Of a stretch of DNA of 64,000 nucleotides, positions 34,693 through 47,300 are shown piece after piece. The notes under the pieces are model-generated. The model was not told the origin of the DNA. It did no database searches and worked only from the letters and a program-made list of their open reading frames with translations. The DNA comes from Echinostoma caproni (Eukaryota; Platyhelminthes; Trematoda; Plagiorchiida; Echinostomatidae), in assembly GCA_900618425.1 (NCBI GenBank), contig UZAN01040300.1, forward strand, positions 1-64,000, written 5' to 3'. The position numbers were made by a program, and so were the translations under genes. The number at the start of each line of letters is the position of its first letter. Positions within the stretch are counted from its first letter, which is position 1.

Positions 34693-35820
34693 TTAACACC
34701 GGCTTGAGATCAAGCAAGGCGCCAACGCCATAACAATATCAACAATAACAATAACGAGCGGAGGGGGTTGGGATACAGAGTATAAGAAAAAAATGTAGCT
34801 GTCAGAATAGGAAATTACGAATAAATGGAATAACAATTTTCGGGGTGTTCCACCGTAAACTTTTTGATTTTTTTTGTTTTTACGGGGTACGGCATTTCGA
34901 TAGACAGACCTTCCAGCATTTGTGCCACTGACTTGTATTCCGAGCCATATCTCTCAGCGTCTCTAACCAACCACAATCCTCATCCCTTAGGCCCCAACCT
35001 GGAAGGCGGGCTGCACCAACCGAGGCCAAAGCTAGAGCCAGCTTCTCCATGCCTCTAGCTCATGTCATGGTTTGACCGCCGTGGCGCTTCTTCCACCCTT
35101 GCCGAAACGTGCGAAGAGAGCACGGAAAGGTAGTCGATGGGCAGGCATACGCAATACGTGACCAAGCCATCGGAGGCGGTGTAGTGATTTCTTCTGTTAG
35201 AGAACGACTATTCACACCCAACACACGACGACGGACATCCTCATTGCTCACCCGGTGTTCCCACCAGACACGAGCGATGCTTTGGAGACTTCGGTGGTTA
35301 AATACAGAAAGTCGATTAGCATCCTCAGTTCGGAGAGGCCATGTCTCGCAACCGTAAAGCAGAACACTACGACCTGCGGCGATGTACAACCCACCATTAG
35401 GGAACAGTCGGATGTCATGGCGGCGCCACAGGTGTCGCAGGTTGTCGAAAGCTGCTTTAGCTTTGGCTATTCGTGATGTGATCTCGTCCCCAACACCCCC
35501 ACCAGCTGCGATCAAGCTCCCGAGGTACTTAAAACTCTCAACTGCTTCTAGCTGATCACCACAGTGGGTGAGTGCAGGCACAGTTTCCTGCTAGTCTTGA
35601 ACAAGCACTTGGCACTTTGATGGTGCAAAGTTCATACGATACCTGGGTACCTCTATCGCCAAGTGGTGTATACAACCCCGCCATTTGTAACTTATAGCGA
35701 TGTGGTCGATCTGCGTCCGTATCTGACTCGAGGAGGGCGGACGTCAAGTGGCGTACCGGGAGTTGGAGCGCCTGAAGTTCGTACTGGTTAGGATTAGACG
35801 ATGGTCGGAACAAAGTTTCA
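34656..35820 (-). mobile_element. RTE family B copy, 5'-truncated, with (TA)n tail
   Basis: Reading leftwards, the coding part of the RT C-terminal domain gives way to a 3' UTR whose end (34760-34692, 'gttatggcgttggcgcc', 'caagccggtgttaaata') matches the 3' end of the plus-strand RTE at 6905-6985. A (TA)n tail (34656-34690) closes it. The 5' side stops near 35820, where a family A 3' end abuts. Confidence 0.75.
35060..35690 (-). pseudogene. RTE family B reverse transcriptase, C-terminal region
   Basis: A shifted minus frame near 35650-35590 reads 'RMNFAPSKCQVLVQD', then a stop. The main frame (35581-35060) reads 'SFKYLGSLIAAGGGVGDEIT', 'AFDNLRHLWRR', 'VLLYGCETWPLR' and 'NHRSLQSIARVWWEHRVSNE'. 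These are the post-RT blocks common in RTE proteins. The final 'GWKKRHGGQTMT' ends at 35060. The catalytic YADD/FADD block is absent. At least two frameshifts are needed to connect the pieces, so it cannot be active. Confidence 0.75.
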
Positions 35821-35963
35821 GTTTCAGTTTGAACAACCATTAACCATGCACTTTTGTGCGACGATTTTGGTTGCTGTCTTTTGGCTGCCCATTGGGATGA
35901 AGAATAGGAGAAAAAAGGAAAGTCGAAAGTGGAGTCGAAAGGAAAATGGAGAAGTTCAGTGGA

Positions 35964-36300
35964 CTAAGGTTGCAAAGAAATTGAGGAGATGCACGAACCC
36001 CACTGTTTACGACACACAGCCATATCGCTCAGTGTCTCTAACCATCGGTTACGATCATCCCGAGGTCCCCAGCCAGGGAGCCTAACAGGACCTATGTGAC
36101 CCAGTTTCCTGGTTAGGGTTTTCATACCCTCGTGCCAGGTCTTAACTTGACCACCCTTGGCTTTTTTCCACTCGGTATCTGCTTCGGCGAACATCGCTCG
36201 CCGTGGTAATTTACCTGGTGACATGCGTAGCACATGTCCCAGCCAACTTAATCTATGGAGGTCGATCACTTGCTCCAGTGGGCGACCGTATTTACCCAAA
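35964..36300 (-). pseudogene. RTE family A RT extreme C-terminus
   Basis: The minus frame reads 'LHRLSWLGHVLRMSPGKLPR', 'RAMFAEADTEWKKAKGGQVK', 'TWHEGM' and 'VRLPGWGPRDDRNRWLETL'. This is the block that follows the 'ETW...VR..VLG' region in intact RTE proteins. It is fused to the endonuclease by the internal deletion. A related but shorter, more decayed version is at 59.65-59.9 kb. Confidence 0.7.
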
Positions 36301-36320
36301 ACTCTGTCCCTAACCTGTCC

Positions 36321-36880
36321 CTAACCGGAACAAAGAGCCCACAGCCGTTCCCCATTTTCCGAGCGATAGGAATTTAGTCCGAAAGGACGGCCCAGATGCG
36401 TCTCACTCGAAGTCAGTCGGCCTACTCTAGCATTCATGTCTCCTGCTAAAGTCACGATATCAGCCCGACTCACTTTACGTAAAAGGTTGTGTAGGCTATG
36501 ATAAAATTCATCTTTGACTACATCTGGGCCACAGTCCGTTGGGGCGTACGCCGACACGACAAACAGGTTTCGCCTATCGGGGCGACGGCTGTTTTCTTTG
36601 CACGAACCTCTTAATCTCACTGCGCACAACCTACTGTCGACTGGGATCCAATACAGAAGCGCGGCTTCTCACTGAGAGCCATACCAATGCCAGCAAAACC
36701 GGAAGCCGCAGCCTCAGGGTCCCCAGAGAGGCGTAAATGAAACTTCACTGATGAGTTTGATGGGGACTTCAATCGGATAATGGAGTTAGAATCTTGAATG
36801 CGAGTCTCTTGGATACAACACACATCGATGGCTAGGGTCTCGAGCGTACGAGCTAAACCGGCCTGTTGTCCTATACGCAT
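36321..36880 (-). pseudogene. RTE family A endonuclease domain
   Basis: The minus frame from 36880 has 'LAIDVCCIQETRIQD', with the intact catalytic Glu motif 'QETR', and 'GFAGIGMALSEKPRF'. After a frame change near 36630 comes 'LFVVSAYAPTDCGPDVVKDE', then 'TLAGDMNARVG' (the 'GD.N' motif) and 'SENGERLWALCSG'. Better preserved than the endonuclease at 3.8 kb, it keeps Glu, Asp and Asn motif residues but has one frameshift. The downstream His motif region is lost at the deletion. Confidence 0.7.
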
Positions 36881-37450
36881 CAGAGTGCGCTAGTTTAAAA
36901 GGACATCGAGGGCGAAGAAGGGCTTCAGTTAGTGGAGGAATCAGTGAGACTTGGACGGTAGTCGAGATGGGACATGAGGGGACAGCGGCAGAGTTTCCAT
37001 CTGAGGTTTAGTGTTTGCACGATCGTCTAAAGATCCCGACAAAAGGGATGGGTGAAGGGTGTAGATGTGGGATGGGGGAGGGCTGGGAGGACATGAGTGT
37101 GTGTAAGGTGTAGAGTGTTTGCCTCTATTTGCAGAAATAGTAGACTGGATGGGCGTAGAAGTTGAAGAGATCATCGTTGTTGGTGTTGTGGGCTGTTGTA
37201 CTACTCGGTCGCACGGTCCAGAGTAGGCCTTCTTTGAGACGGCACTCTAGCCTTTGCACAACCAAGCACGGACTGCAAGGCAGTGGCGATATTCCAGATG
37301 AGCTGTTGGCCAGTAGTTTGTTCATTCGCCTCTTCTGGAAAGCCTTGGCAAGCAATGGATCTTGACAAGGAGCAATGACCATATTTAGTGGCGGGCCACA
37401 CTCGCCGCGTCACAGCGCTGTCCACAGATATATGTGGCGNGGCTAGACAA

Positions 37451-38597
37451 ATGCTTTATGCAAGACAATATCTTGTCTAAAGCGCAGTCGCCGCAATAAA
37501 TGGAACAGATTTCGTCTAATAACATCAGTGGATTTCGTCTAAAAACAAAACCCAATCTTTCATGTTTCCAAAACAAATGAACACCATTTTATGAAAGTTT
37601 ATCCATCATGTGGGGTCTACAAATTGCTCATCATTGGAAAGTCTTTGCTACTGTTTCGTTCAGTTTCTGTTACGTTTTTACAACGTTCCCTATGAAGTGC
37701 AAAACTACGAACCCATCAACTTAGGTTCTTCTCCGTTTGATGCGATATGCGATTCTCTGTGAGATACTAAAAAGCAGCGAGGAAAGACGTATCAACGCAA
37801 TTGTCTGGAAGAAAACTTGTACGAGAAATGACGACCAGGATGGCCACATCTAATAGGAGGAGAGGTTACTTTTGCCTGTCAAGAATATGAAAATAAATCC
37901 AAGAAAGGAAAATATCGTTGATGTGGAAGGTTCATTTACATCTTCTGTCCTATCTGATGTTTGTAATTACGGGTTCTAATCTGCTCCGATCGCTAAAACA
38001 GTCAGAACCTGTGGAGAAGATTTGAACTATTCTTTTATAAATTTTCCGAGAAAATGGTAGGGCTGTTTGCATGTAACATTGCGAATCCCCCTTGGGTGTT
38101 TCAAGATGATGGCGATTATATCCTTGAAAAAAGTGATACGGGTAAACGCTAGCTACATTGAGCATCATTAGTATCTAGATAAATTCAGTTTCTTTCGTAA
38201 CACACCAATATCGTATTTCCTCCAGAATATATTAAAATATATTATTTTTATAGATTGCAGGTACATCTTGAATTTAGTTGCACTTACTCTCACTCTGTAC
38301 TACGTTGAATAAGGCCTGTATGAGCCAAGAGGAGTTAATCTGTCGGAGAGAATGTGTGTCTTGTGCATCGTGAGTTCACCTATCTTGTCGATGCGTAATA
38401 GCTGGTAAACAAATCCAAAAACTATTCAGATCAAATATGTTATTTTATATCGTTTTCTTGTAAAAACATTAGTCCATATATGTGTATTCATGTGCATCGT
38501 GCTTTTTTGATGGATTGCTTTCAAATACACCAAGCTATTTTTTCTCTTATTTTAAAATCATATATTGTCTTCAACCCTGGTTTCATTTTATGTAAAG
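37451..38597. other. Unassigned interval
   Basis: No ORF with motif support and no repeat match was recognised between the RTE 5' end and the small candidate exon at 38598. Confidence 0.5.
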
Positions 38598-38687
38598 ATG
38601 AAGGCAAACAACGGTCTAATTTTGGTTGCAAACACTGGCAAGCTATGGGCCACACGACTTTTGAACTCCCTGGTCGCTCTCTTTATG
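38598..38687 (+). CDS. Candidate exon with degenerate P-loop-like motif
   Basis: A 90-bp open segment with phase 0 at both ends, between 'tatgtaaag' and 'atg|gtaagt'. It reads 'NGLILVANTGKLWATRLLNS', with hydrophobic residues before and a helix after 'NTGKL'. This is the layout of a Walker A in AAA-like NAV/CTTNBP2 domains, but the first Gly of the P-loop is missing and the Ser/Thr after Lys is Leu, so nucleotide binding is doubtful. Incoming phase 0 fits the exon ending at 30461. The acceptor lacks a strong pyrimidine tract immediately upstream. Chance is a real alternative. Confidence 0.3.
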
Positions 38688-39304
38688 GTAAGTTTTATCC
38701 ATCCGCATAACCACATTGCTCCAGTGAATGGGGCGTGGTTTGTACATAACGATCGCACATTCACACAACAAGGATAGCTGTTGATCGATTCATATATTGC
38801 AAAACTTTCTGTGTAAAAATCAACTTTCAGTAGAACCTCGAAAGAAAACCATTTCCACGAATCCTTTGGTAAAACGCGAACCATTGAAATATTAGATAAA
38901 CATATTAGAGGCACCTGAAAATCATGTAACATTAGGTATCTAGTAAGTGGCCGCAGAACAAAACACGTTCTAAGACGTGCGTTCCCATTTGATTCGCTCG
39001 CAGTGATTGCGTGGGGAAACACACGAAAAACACAAGGAGTATAATGTGAAATCAATCGGAATTGTTTGATTGCGAACAAAGAAGGAAGAGATAGTTTGGC
39101 ACTGGTGTTTTTAGCACAGTTAGTGGCCCGGGGGCTAGTTGTCCGGTTTAATTACTACACCTACACTATAAACAGACATTTTCANNNTCGATTTATGTGA
39201 TTACACTTTCAGTGGCCGGGTCAAGTCCGCTGGATGACTGTACACAGTTAATGCCGAGTTTTTTGTCAAGGTTTGTCGTTGTCTAGTTTAATTCAATCAG
39301 TCAT

Positions 39305-41330
39305 GCGAGGAGTCAAGTCAAGTCAAGTCAAGGAATGGTTTTAAACACCCCGAGAGGTGGATATTCAGCAACCACATAATCATGGTGTGTCAACAGAAAA
39401 TGAAGAAAAACAACAAACGCAGTATGATACAGCAATTAAAAAACGTGAAGAAGGACAGCAACATCAAAATCAATGGCATACTCGGGTGTATAGAATGGAT
39501 TTAGTTTAACATTTGGCGCAGATTTCCTGCAACAAGTTCATGGTTTGTTAGAAATCTGGCGAGATAAGGAAAAATAGACAGCCTGTAAGCTTCAGTGCGT
39601 GTCTTTAAAAGTTTGTGAGTGGAACGGGTGGATGAGTGAGAAAGGCGCTGACTGAGGGCGGAATAAAGAAGATGAGAGATATCAGATAAAATCTTGTTGG
39701 AGAATGTTTTGCAGGACTTGAAGTGATGTGTAACCACATACTGTGCTAGATGTTCCCGTGGTATGAGACCACAAACTGACAGAAATTTTAGGGATCGGGA
39801 AATGAGTTTGAGGTCCTTGTTCAAAAGACCGGGGAAGATTACAGGAAACGCATAAAGCCAGTGAGGCAAGGCGCACGGCAAAACAAAACGCCTTAAGAGA
39901 TGGTTTGGAATGGAAAGTGATTTAAGACGTAAAACATAAAACGTGAGCCTCCTGACCTTCAGAAAAATATCATTGACGTGATCAGACCAGGTGAGGTTAC
40001 GGTTGAAAATAACGCCCAGGTATTTGACAGACGGTTGTCTTTCCATCTGGTCACTGAGGATAGATAAAGGTGGGCTAGCGTTTGATAATTCATCATAGTT
40101 TTGCCCTTTCAAAACAAAAAATTGTCGTTACATTTTTTGAGGTTCATGCGGAGGTTCCTTTGTTGTGACCACTCAGCTAGTTCAGACACGTCTTCTTGTA
40201 GAGTCGTTTGAAGTGATGAGTTATGGTACGGCAGTGCGAATATTATATCGTCTGCATACTTGACGAGAAGGGAAGAATTGTTCATAGGCATAGAGGAAAT
40301 GTAAGCAGAAAATAGAAAAGGGGATAAAATATCACCTTGTAGTACACCTTTTGAGGACGGCAGCAGTGAACAGGTACGACCTTTGTAGCGTGTGAACTGC
40401 CAACGGTTGGAGAAATAGTTGGCCAAGAGTTCAATCGTAGAAGGTTGAACTCGGCCCGAAGAGAGGGCATTTAATAAAGTTTGTCGATCAATAGTGTTGA
40501 AAGCATCACTGTAGTCAAGAAAACATATGCGTACAGCCTTGCTTTTCTTATCCACGTTGGATAAAACATAGTGGGACAGATAAGAAAGGGCATCCAGGGT
40601 ACCATGAAAATGGGNGGTGTATGCAAACTGGTTCGGGTCAACAACATTGAATTGTGCGGACAGGGTCTTGAGGAGGAGCCTCTCAAACACCATCAAGACA
40701 ACTGAAGTGCAGGGAATGGGACGGAATTTTGAGGATCCTTTCTTAGGTACAGGGGTGATAGAAGCTATTCTCCAGTAGTCGGATATACGTTGCTGCAAAA
40801 TACAATCATAGAAAAGTTCACTCAGTACAGGGGAAAGGAAGATAGTACATTCTTTCAGGACGGCGGGTGAGACTTCGTCGGGGCCGCACGACTTGTGAGG
40901 ACTTAATTGAGCCAACGTTTTTTGTCGACAGATGCGACGCTGGAGACGGAATCAGTGATTTTTATTTCATATCCATGAGGTAGAGCAGTGAGAGCGGTTA
41001 CACCCTTGATGAAACTCTGATTCAGACCATCGATGTCCACCGCAGCAGTTGAGCGGTGTGAGGAGTTGATGCCAGAAATCCGCATGAGGGCCTGCCAGGT
41101 CTCACGACTCCCTTTGCCATCAAGCTGAGCACAGGCGTATAAAGGGTTTAACCTCCGAAGTTCAACCCCGATGGATTTAGAAAGGGAGCGCACTTCTTCA
41201 CGCTTGTCAAAACATATTTCTGTTCTGTCCCCGTACGTATCACAGCAGGTACAAGTGAACAACTGGTGCACACCACGTGCAACAACAGGATCCAGGAGAC
41301 TGTCTGAGGGGAGACTGGAATTTTAGACTT
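39305..41330 (-). mobile_element. CR1/Rex-like LINE, 5'-truncated, with (TTGAC)n tail
   Basis: Minus-strand coding sequence runs from about 41325 (linker) through RT to a stop at 39501. About 150 bp of 3' UTR follow, then a pentamer tail (minus strand TTGAC, 39311-39337). A short-unit microsatellite tail is characteristic of CR1-clade LINEs. The endonuclease is absent, so the copy is 5'-truncated. It is much less decayed than other LINEs here. Ns occur at 40615 and 39185-39187 (outside). Confidence 0.75.
39501..41325 (-). pseudogene. LINE reverse transcriptase, nearly continuous, two single-base frame breaks
   Basis: Linker frame (41325-40903) reads 'GVELRRLNPLYACAQLDGKG' and others. RT frame (40915-40109) reads 'SPHKSCGPDEVSPAVLKEC', 'ASITPVPKKG', 'ICFLDYSDAFNTIDRQTLL' (motif A Asp), 'KGVLQGDILSPFLFSAY' (motif B) and 'LLVKYADDIIFALP' (motif C, both Asps present). 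The third frame (40112-39501) reads 'SVKYLGVIFNRNLTWSDHVN' and the C-terminal thumb and tail. Frame changes occur near 40910 and inside a T-rich run near 40115 ('aattttttgttttga', minus strand). Catalytic residues are intact. The breaks could be true mutations or sequencing errors in homopolymers. Confidence 0.8.
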
Positions 41331-44300
41331 CTACTGCGCTCTAACACTGCATTCCATGTGTGCAGTTTTAATCACGAGAAACGTGGTTCTGACCCTGGTC
41401 ACTTTTAAAAGGAGAAAAACAAACATGACTTGATTTTCTCCACCTTCAACGTGAACGACAGAATGGAACTGCAGTGAAGTAAAAAAATACAACTCTTGGT
41501 TTCTTGAAAGTGATTTCTGATGAAGGCTGTTTCACTTGCCGTTGAGTGCTTCCTATGTGTACTTATTGCATAACTGCCCGAGTACGGTTATTACCGTAAC
41601 TATTTTTTGTTAATTTTGTGATGTAAGACTTTTTTTAACGTTATCGAACATGTACTAACTAACTATTGGATTATTCGCATTAAGTCATTTTTGTGCATGC
41701 AAAGAAAGCGTCCCAATGGAATTCCGCTGTTGGGTCTCTTCGGTGACCCTTCGAGATAGGCTCTTTTGTGCTGATCGAGTTCACTTTGTGGCCGAAGCTG
41801 TGTGGTGGGAAACCGTATATAATTCTGATCCGTCAGTATCAATAGATTTCTGTTTCTACGAATATTTTTTTCCCGGTGTTCCAAACAATAAAATTCTTTC
41901 ATCGGCAAGAACAATTATCAAGTTCGCTGCATAGCTGATCTACTTGATGATTATACAACTGAATCTTTGTTGAGGTTAAAGTCATTTGCAATTTGCAATA
42001 GTTTTGGAGTAGTGGTTAAGGATGTTTACTGTCTATTGCAGTTGACCATGGTTTCGACCTCATTTTTCCTTTCAATTTTGCTTTAGTTCAATCAACCCCT
42101 GAAGTCTGAAATGCCGAGATTAGAAGTTTGTCTTTAATGGAACTCACCAGTAATGCATACTCATTCCGATTCGTACCTGATTAAAATTCCGGACCGGAAG
42201 GACTGTGTTACATTTGGAGTCTGGTGGTTGAGCAGACGAACTGCAAATTTTGTGTGAAAACAGAATCTGAAGAATGTTCTATCGTGATAAAACACCATCA
42301 AGGCATCCGATGCTAGTTTTTTGTTGGCGTTCTCCTTTTCTGTAGTCAGATATGANCTTTGATAAATGGGGTCAGGGAGCAACGAATCGAAACTATCCAC
42401 AAGCTGGGCTTGAAAACACCTACCATTGCGCGTAAATGAGAACCTCATGCATTTTTATTTAACTGCACATATTCTCTGTGCTGTCCTTCACATTTATTTT
42501 TTTGCGCAATCTTGAATTTAAGTCAAACTGACAAAACTCTAAGTTAATCGTTTTAAAGCTGTACTATTCTGAGATTATACAAGTAGATTTTGCACAGATC
42601 GCGAAACGCCTGCCTCTTTTCATGCATCAGTAATCCAAAATTGTCGGTTGGTAAAAAACATAAGATTCGGAAGATGATGGAATGTGACAACAGTTAGTTT
42701 GGTAAAACTTCACCGTTAAGTTGAGCAGAAAAATGTACACAACAAAATACCCCCATAACTCAGATCGTTTAGATAGCCTTATGGAGTTTTTCACTTTTCT
42801 CGAATTTTACCCCTCATATCTGAAATCATTTCTCACACAGAACACGGAAAACGTTTACCGTTTATAATTCTGACGCACACAAATGATGTGATCATCCTCG
42901 GGCTTTTGCCTATTAATCGAAACTCAGATCAGAATGACGCTGTGCGTGCTAACAATATCCGGTTAAGATTACGTAATATGGCTTTAGGTGATCGACTCAT
43001 GTCACTCTGGTAACCTGTTGACTTGAACTGCCTTTAAATCGATGAGGCGGGATTTCTTAGCTTTGACTACTTCTTGTGCGTCTATTGTCTCAAGACTTTT
43101 GTACAGAGTGCGTATGCGCATCATTTTAGCGAATCGCTTTTAGAATGCTCGTAAATAGCAGCCAAGATGCGTGTAGCATGAACAACCAGAGCTTTGATCA
43201 TCTATCATCTTACTCACCCCAGCGGGTCGCACTACTTACAAGTTCACCTCCAGCCGCAAGACACCTATAAGAACACAGAAGTTAAATATCTTATTCGATC
43301 GTTGTCGAGAAAATACGCTCTTTGTTGGGATCATTCAGTTTTGCTGTATCTTCCCTGATTTTTTACATACTGGCGTTGCTTATGGGTCTTTCTGATACAA
43401 GATCTCAATAAAAGGTTTGTCTGATTTATGTGTTTGTTTGATTCAGCATGTCTGTAGGTTCTGAGCAATAAACAGTCCGTTATCAAAGGAATCCATATCT
43501 CTCAGCGCCTGCTTATCTACGGAGACCCCAATGATTGTTTACCGCTATTCTGATTTTTGCATGGATGAAACACTTTTCCACCGCCGACGAGAGATTCGCC
43601 ATCGCTCTTCATGGTTCATGTCTGGTCGGTAGGAGGGTTTGAGTGACATTAAGGATGACTCGATTTCAATGCTGCAGATGGTGTTTACGTTCCGATCTGG
43701 ATTGAGTGAGATGCAAATTTGACCAAAACCCATTTGGTAAATTGGATCATTCATTGTTCTCGTTGTAATCCGAACGCCTTATCAGATTACACTGTTAACA
43801 CCGTCCGAGTCTCCTAATCCTGATTGCTTAATCAAGGCTTAGACAGTGCTATGTGTCGCCAAAGTATAACCGAACTCGGTCCCATGATGCGCATTACCAC
43901 GATCCCAGTTAAAAGACGATTGCAAACAGTGCAAGACTTAATTGACAGTGCCAACCAAACGTGGATTGAAAAAACGGAGAAATGTGCGGTGCATATGGGG
44001 CTAATCACAGTATATTCATTTTTACAGAATTGGGGTGACGGGAGCGCTAACTTATGACTACGTATCCAGGACCCACGAGAGAACGCTCACATGATCTCGC
44101 GGTGGAAGCTGATCCCAATCCATTTCAAATTCAAACCACGAGAATTCTCAAGCGAAGGTTAGGGTTCCCTTTCATAGACAACCTTTCACCCTCCTTTCGT
44201 TCACGGTGCTGGTCGTTGCTGGGACAATCTTGAATGCAGTCTGCCAAACGGTTCTGTGTTTTGCTATCGTATGATGGTTTTGAGATGGGTCGTTGATAGT

Positions 44301-47300
44301 TCCAGGGCACCATGATCGCTAGAAGCCTCTACTTCTATTTTCACTGAAAAGTATCACTGCAAATACGCAAACTGTTGACGAACCGAAGATTAAGACGTAT
44401 CGAGGCAAGTTTTCTTGTAAACAATGAACGGATTTTTATTTTTGGTCTAATTTTCTCTCTCTCCACGTTCGTCATCCGTCGTTTCAAACGTATTCAATGC
44501 AATCATTATTCGAAATAAACCTCGGTAAAAAGCACGACACTACACTCGAGCCAAATTCTGTTCCCGAGTACCTCCGCCGGGTTCTAACTAGTGCTTTATG
44601 GAAAAAAAGGTTAGATATCACAGGTGATGATAATCTAACATACCACCAATTGACTTTGCGGCTTACGTGCTTACCACGGTAATGCCACGTTTACTTCAAC
44701 TGACACAGCAAGGGCTTTTGGCGCTTGATTGCTGGGGCCTCTGCAAATGTCAGCTCTCGTCTAGTCGGGGCTGTGTAAGCAACGCGAAACGAAGTCTTGC
44801 AATCAGTTTGTTGGTAGATACCTGCCATTGATGACGCAGGTGTTCTGTCCCACTAAACTAACCGATTAGTTGCTTGTGTAGCCCTCAATCTCATCCGCTC
44901 GCATTTGATTCATGCTGTTATGTGCTCGGTCACTCAAATATATAGTAGACTGTTTGTTCTACCAAAGCAGGCGGCTTCGCAGTCACTGAAATTCATTGAT
45001 TACGTGAAATTTGTGAGGGCAGAGAGAGCAGTATTCTCAACAAGGGTTCCTAAATTCTCACTAGTCAGTTATGCGCAAGCAAATGAAATATTGGAACAAA
45101 AGCTGTGAGACCCAGAACAAATTTGGACATCGCTGTTTAAAACCGATTCGGAAGAAGAGTCAGTTATATAGTAAAACGCTCGATTATGAATGAATTGAGG
45201 AGTACATATATGAAAGAAAAAATGTTTAGATGAGTACTTCCACAGGATTTAAATGCCAGCCAATGGTCCTTCGTGAAACGAGTGGTTTTCTAGGTAGTTT
45301 CTTATTCCACCAAGCGTTTGCTTTCTATAATATTTTATTTATTGTACATAAAAACAGAAACGAATAATAACTCCTGATATAAGTAAATAACCGCAAACAA
45401 GGGATGAAGAATTTTGTAATGCTCGAAGCAATCTCCAATTCCTCGCTGGGTGCGTACTGTCACAATCGGTTTCCACGCTGTAGGTTTAAGTAGTGATGTC
45501 TTCAGCCGAATTGCTCCTATCCACCTTTTGATGGTCAACAGAAATTGCTTTAACTAGTTAAGTGAAACTCCCATTTCTGGTAAAACCGAGGAACCTTGTA
45601 GTAATCTTAAGCCTTATATGGTACGTTCCTTCCGACCACTTGCGCCTCGTCTGATGAAAACGGAATGAAGAGGCTTTTGTGAAGGTGGTTTGTGATTGAC
45701 TCATCTGAACTAATGACAACTATTGGACCGCGGACGATATGTGAAGAAAGTGTGAGAAAACCCAGTAGAATCAGGATTCAAAGGAAAATATCACAACACT
45801 TCTCCCGGAGAAGACAAAGTGACTCTTCCGTTGGCTGAGGTTAGAGAATGTTCATGAGTAATATTTGTCGTCTTACGTTAGATTTTCCACATTTGTAAAA
45901 TCCCGATCAAACACCAGGCCACAATGACTTCCAATGATTTTCTGTTTTATCAACGAGATCTCTAGAAAAAACGATCTGTGAAAACTTAGCTTATGATAAG
46001 TTTGCTACCTGGACTAGCTGGTTTCATAACCATGCTTTTGCATGCAAAAAATAGGGGACGTCGAGTATTTCATTGATAAACCCTTCACAAATCAGCCCAG
46101 TAGATTTTGCAAGGCCTTATGAATGGTGTTTAAAATCTTACTTGACAGTTGAAGGTAACACTCACCGAACAACGAAAGTAAATGCAACAAAGATCAATAA
46201 TACTGCTAAGAGGAAACGAGGTGATGTTTTGCTGACGTCTTTAATAGTCAGGAATACATTGTGAATTCAAACTGGGATGTATACATTTCGTTAAACAAAA
46301 GTTATGAGGAGAACGAGAACTGAGCATGAACTAACTTATGTGGAAAACGTGATCAACTTAACAGCCGCGAACACCCAGGGAAACAAAGCTTTGTAGCACA
46401 AAACACAGACAACGGATGCTGTAAATCTTGAATTTCATGACATAACAAACGCGAGGAGAGCAAAATGGTAGCGCAGATTTAAATGGTGTGTGTGAGTTGC
46501 GTATTGTTTTGCACTGTCGTCGGGAATGTTTTGATCGAGCAGTGGATAAAACCTGACAGAAAAAAGATTGAACCTGAATTTCATGCTCACGGCACTGAAA
46601 ACAAGACTCACAAAACAATTGACAACAAAGATTAATCAGCTGGAACTGTTAGTTCGAAAGCATCACTAATTTCAATTTGTCTTGTTTCATGAAGATCAGT
46701 TAAGATACTGTTTGGAATTTCGATCACGGTGAGTCATTGATTGCCCCTAGAGAAACTGAACAATTTCTCAGTTTTTATTACTTATCAAGCAATGCAATTT
46801 TAAGGGCATGTCCACTAGTATGGTTGGTAATGCTAAACATAGCACTAATTATGGACCTTGTGATGATTAGCATTTCAAGCCTAACGACTTTCAAAGTACA
46901 GATTATCAACCTGTGGGACGAAAAAATCATAACATCTATGCAGCTTCCTAATTTAAAGTTCGATTTACTCCAAGTAGGCTTAGTCAGAAAGTGACGGTTA
47001 CGAACGCAAGTCAATGAGTGGGCACAGCGGAGTGAGAACATGTGTATGGTGGTTTGTCCGCCTGAAAATCTCCTTTTGGTGCTCGTGTGTGTATGAACTG
47101 CAGATGTGGGGTCAATGCCACGAATTCATTAAAAACCGATGAAGCTGAATTCAGGACAGTTCACTGGATGCGATCTGTTTGAGTTCATGTATGGGACCAC
47201 ACCTAACGAGCCGGTCAAGCCGACTGAATGGATTTCATAAACGCCTTCATTGTCTACTTGAGGGTTTTGGTATAGTTTGAAGGCCAGCTGTGTTTTTTAG

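Larger units (their letters stand above)
35821..37450 (-). mobile_element. RTE family A copy with large internal deletion
   Basis: From right to left: a probable 5' UTR (37450-36900), an endonuclease domain (36880-36321), then directly the extreme RT C-terminus (36299-35964), and a 3' UTR ending in repeated 'ctgaaact' units (35830-35815, minus strand). The entire catalytic RT core is missing at about 36300-36325. The 3' end matches those at 10.2-10.9, 15.4 and 59.4 kb, which defines family A. A single N is at 37440. Confidence 0.7.

Noticed and set aside
39311..39337. Pentamer array as a CRISPR-like or regulatory tandem repeat
   Set aside because: It is the short-unit tail of the adjoining LINE; the units are too short and have no spacers.
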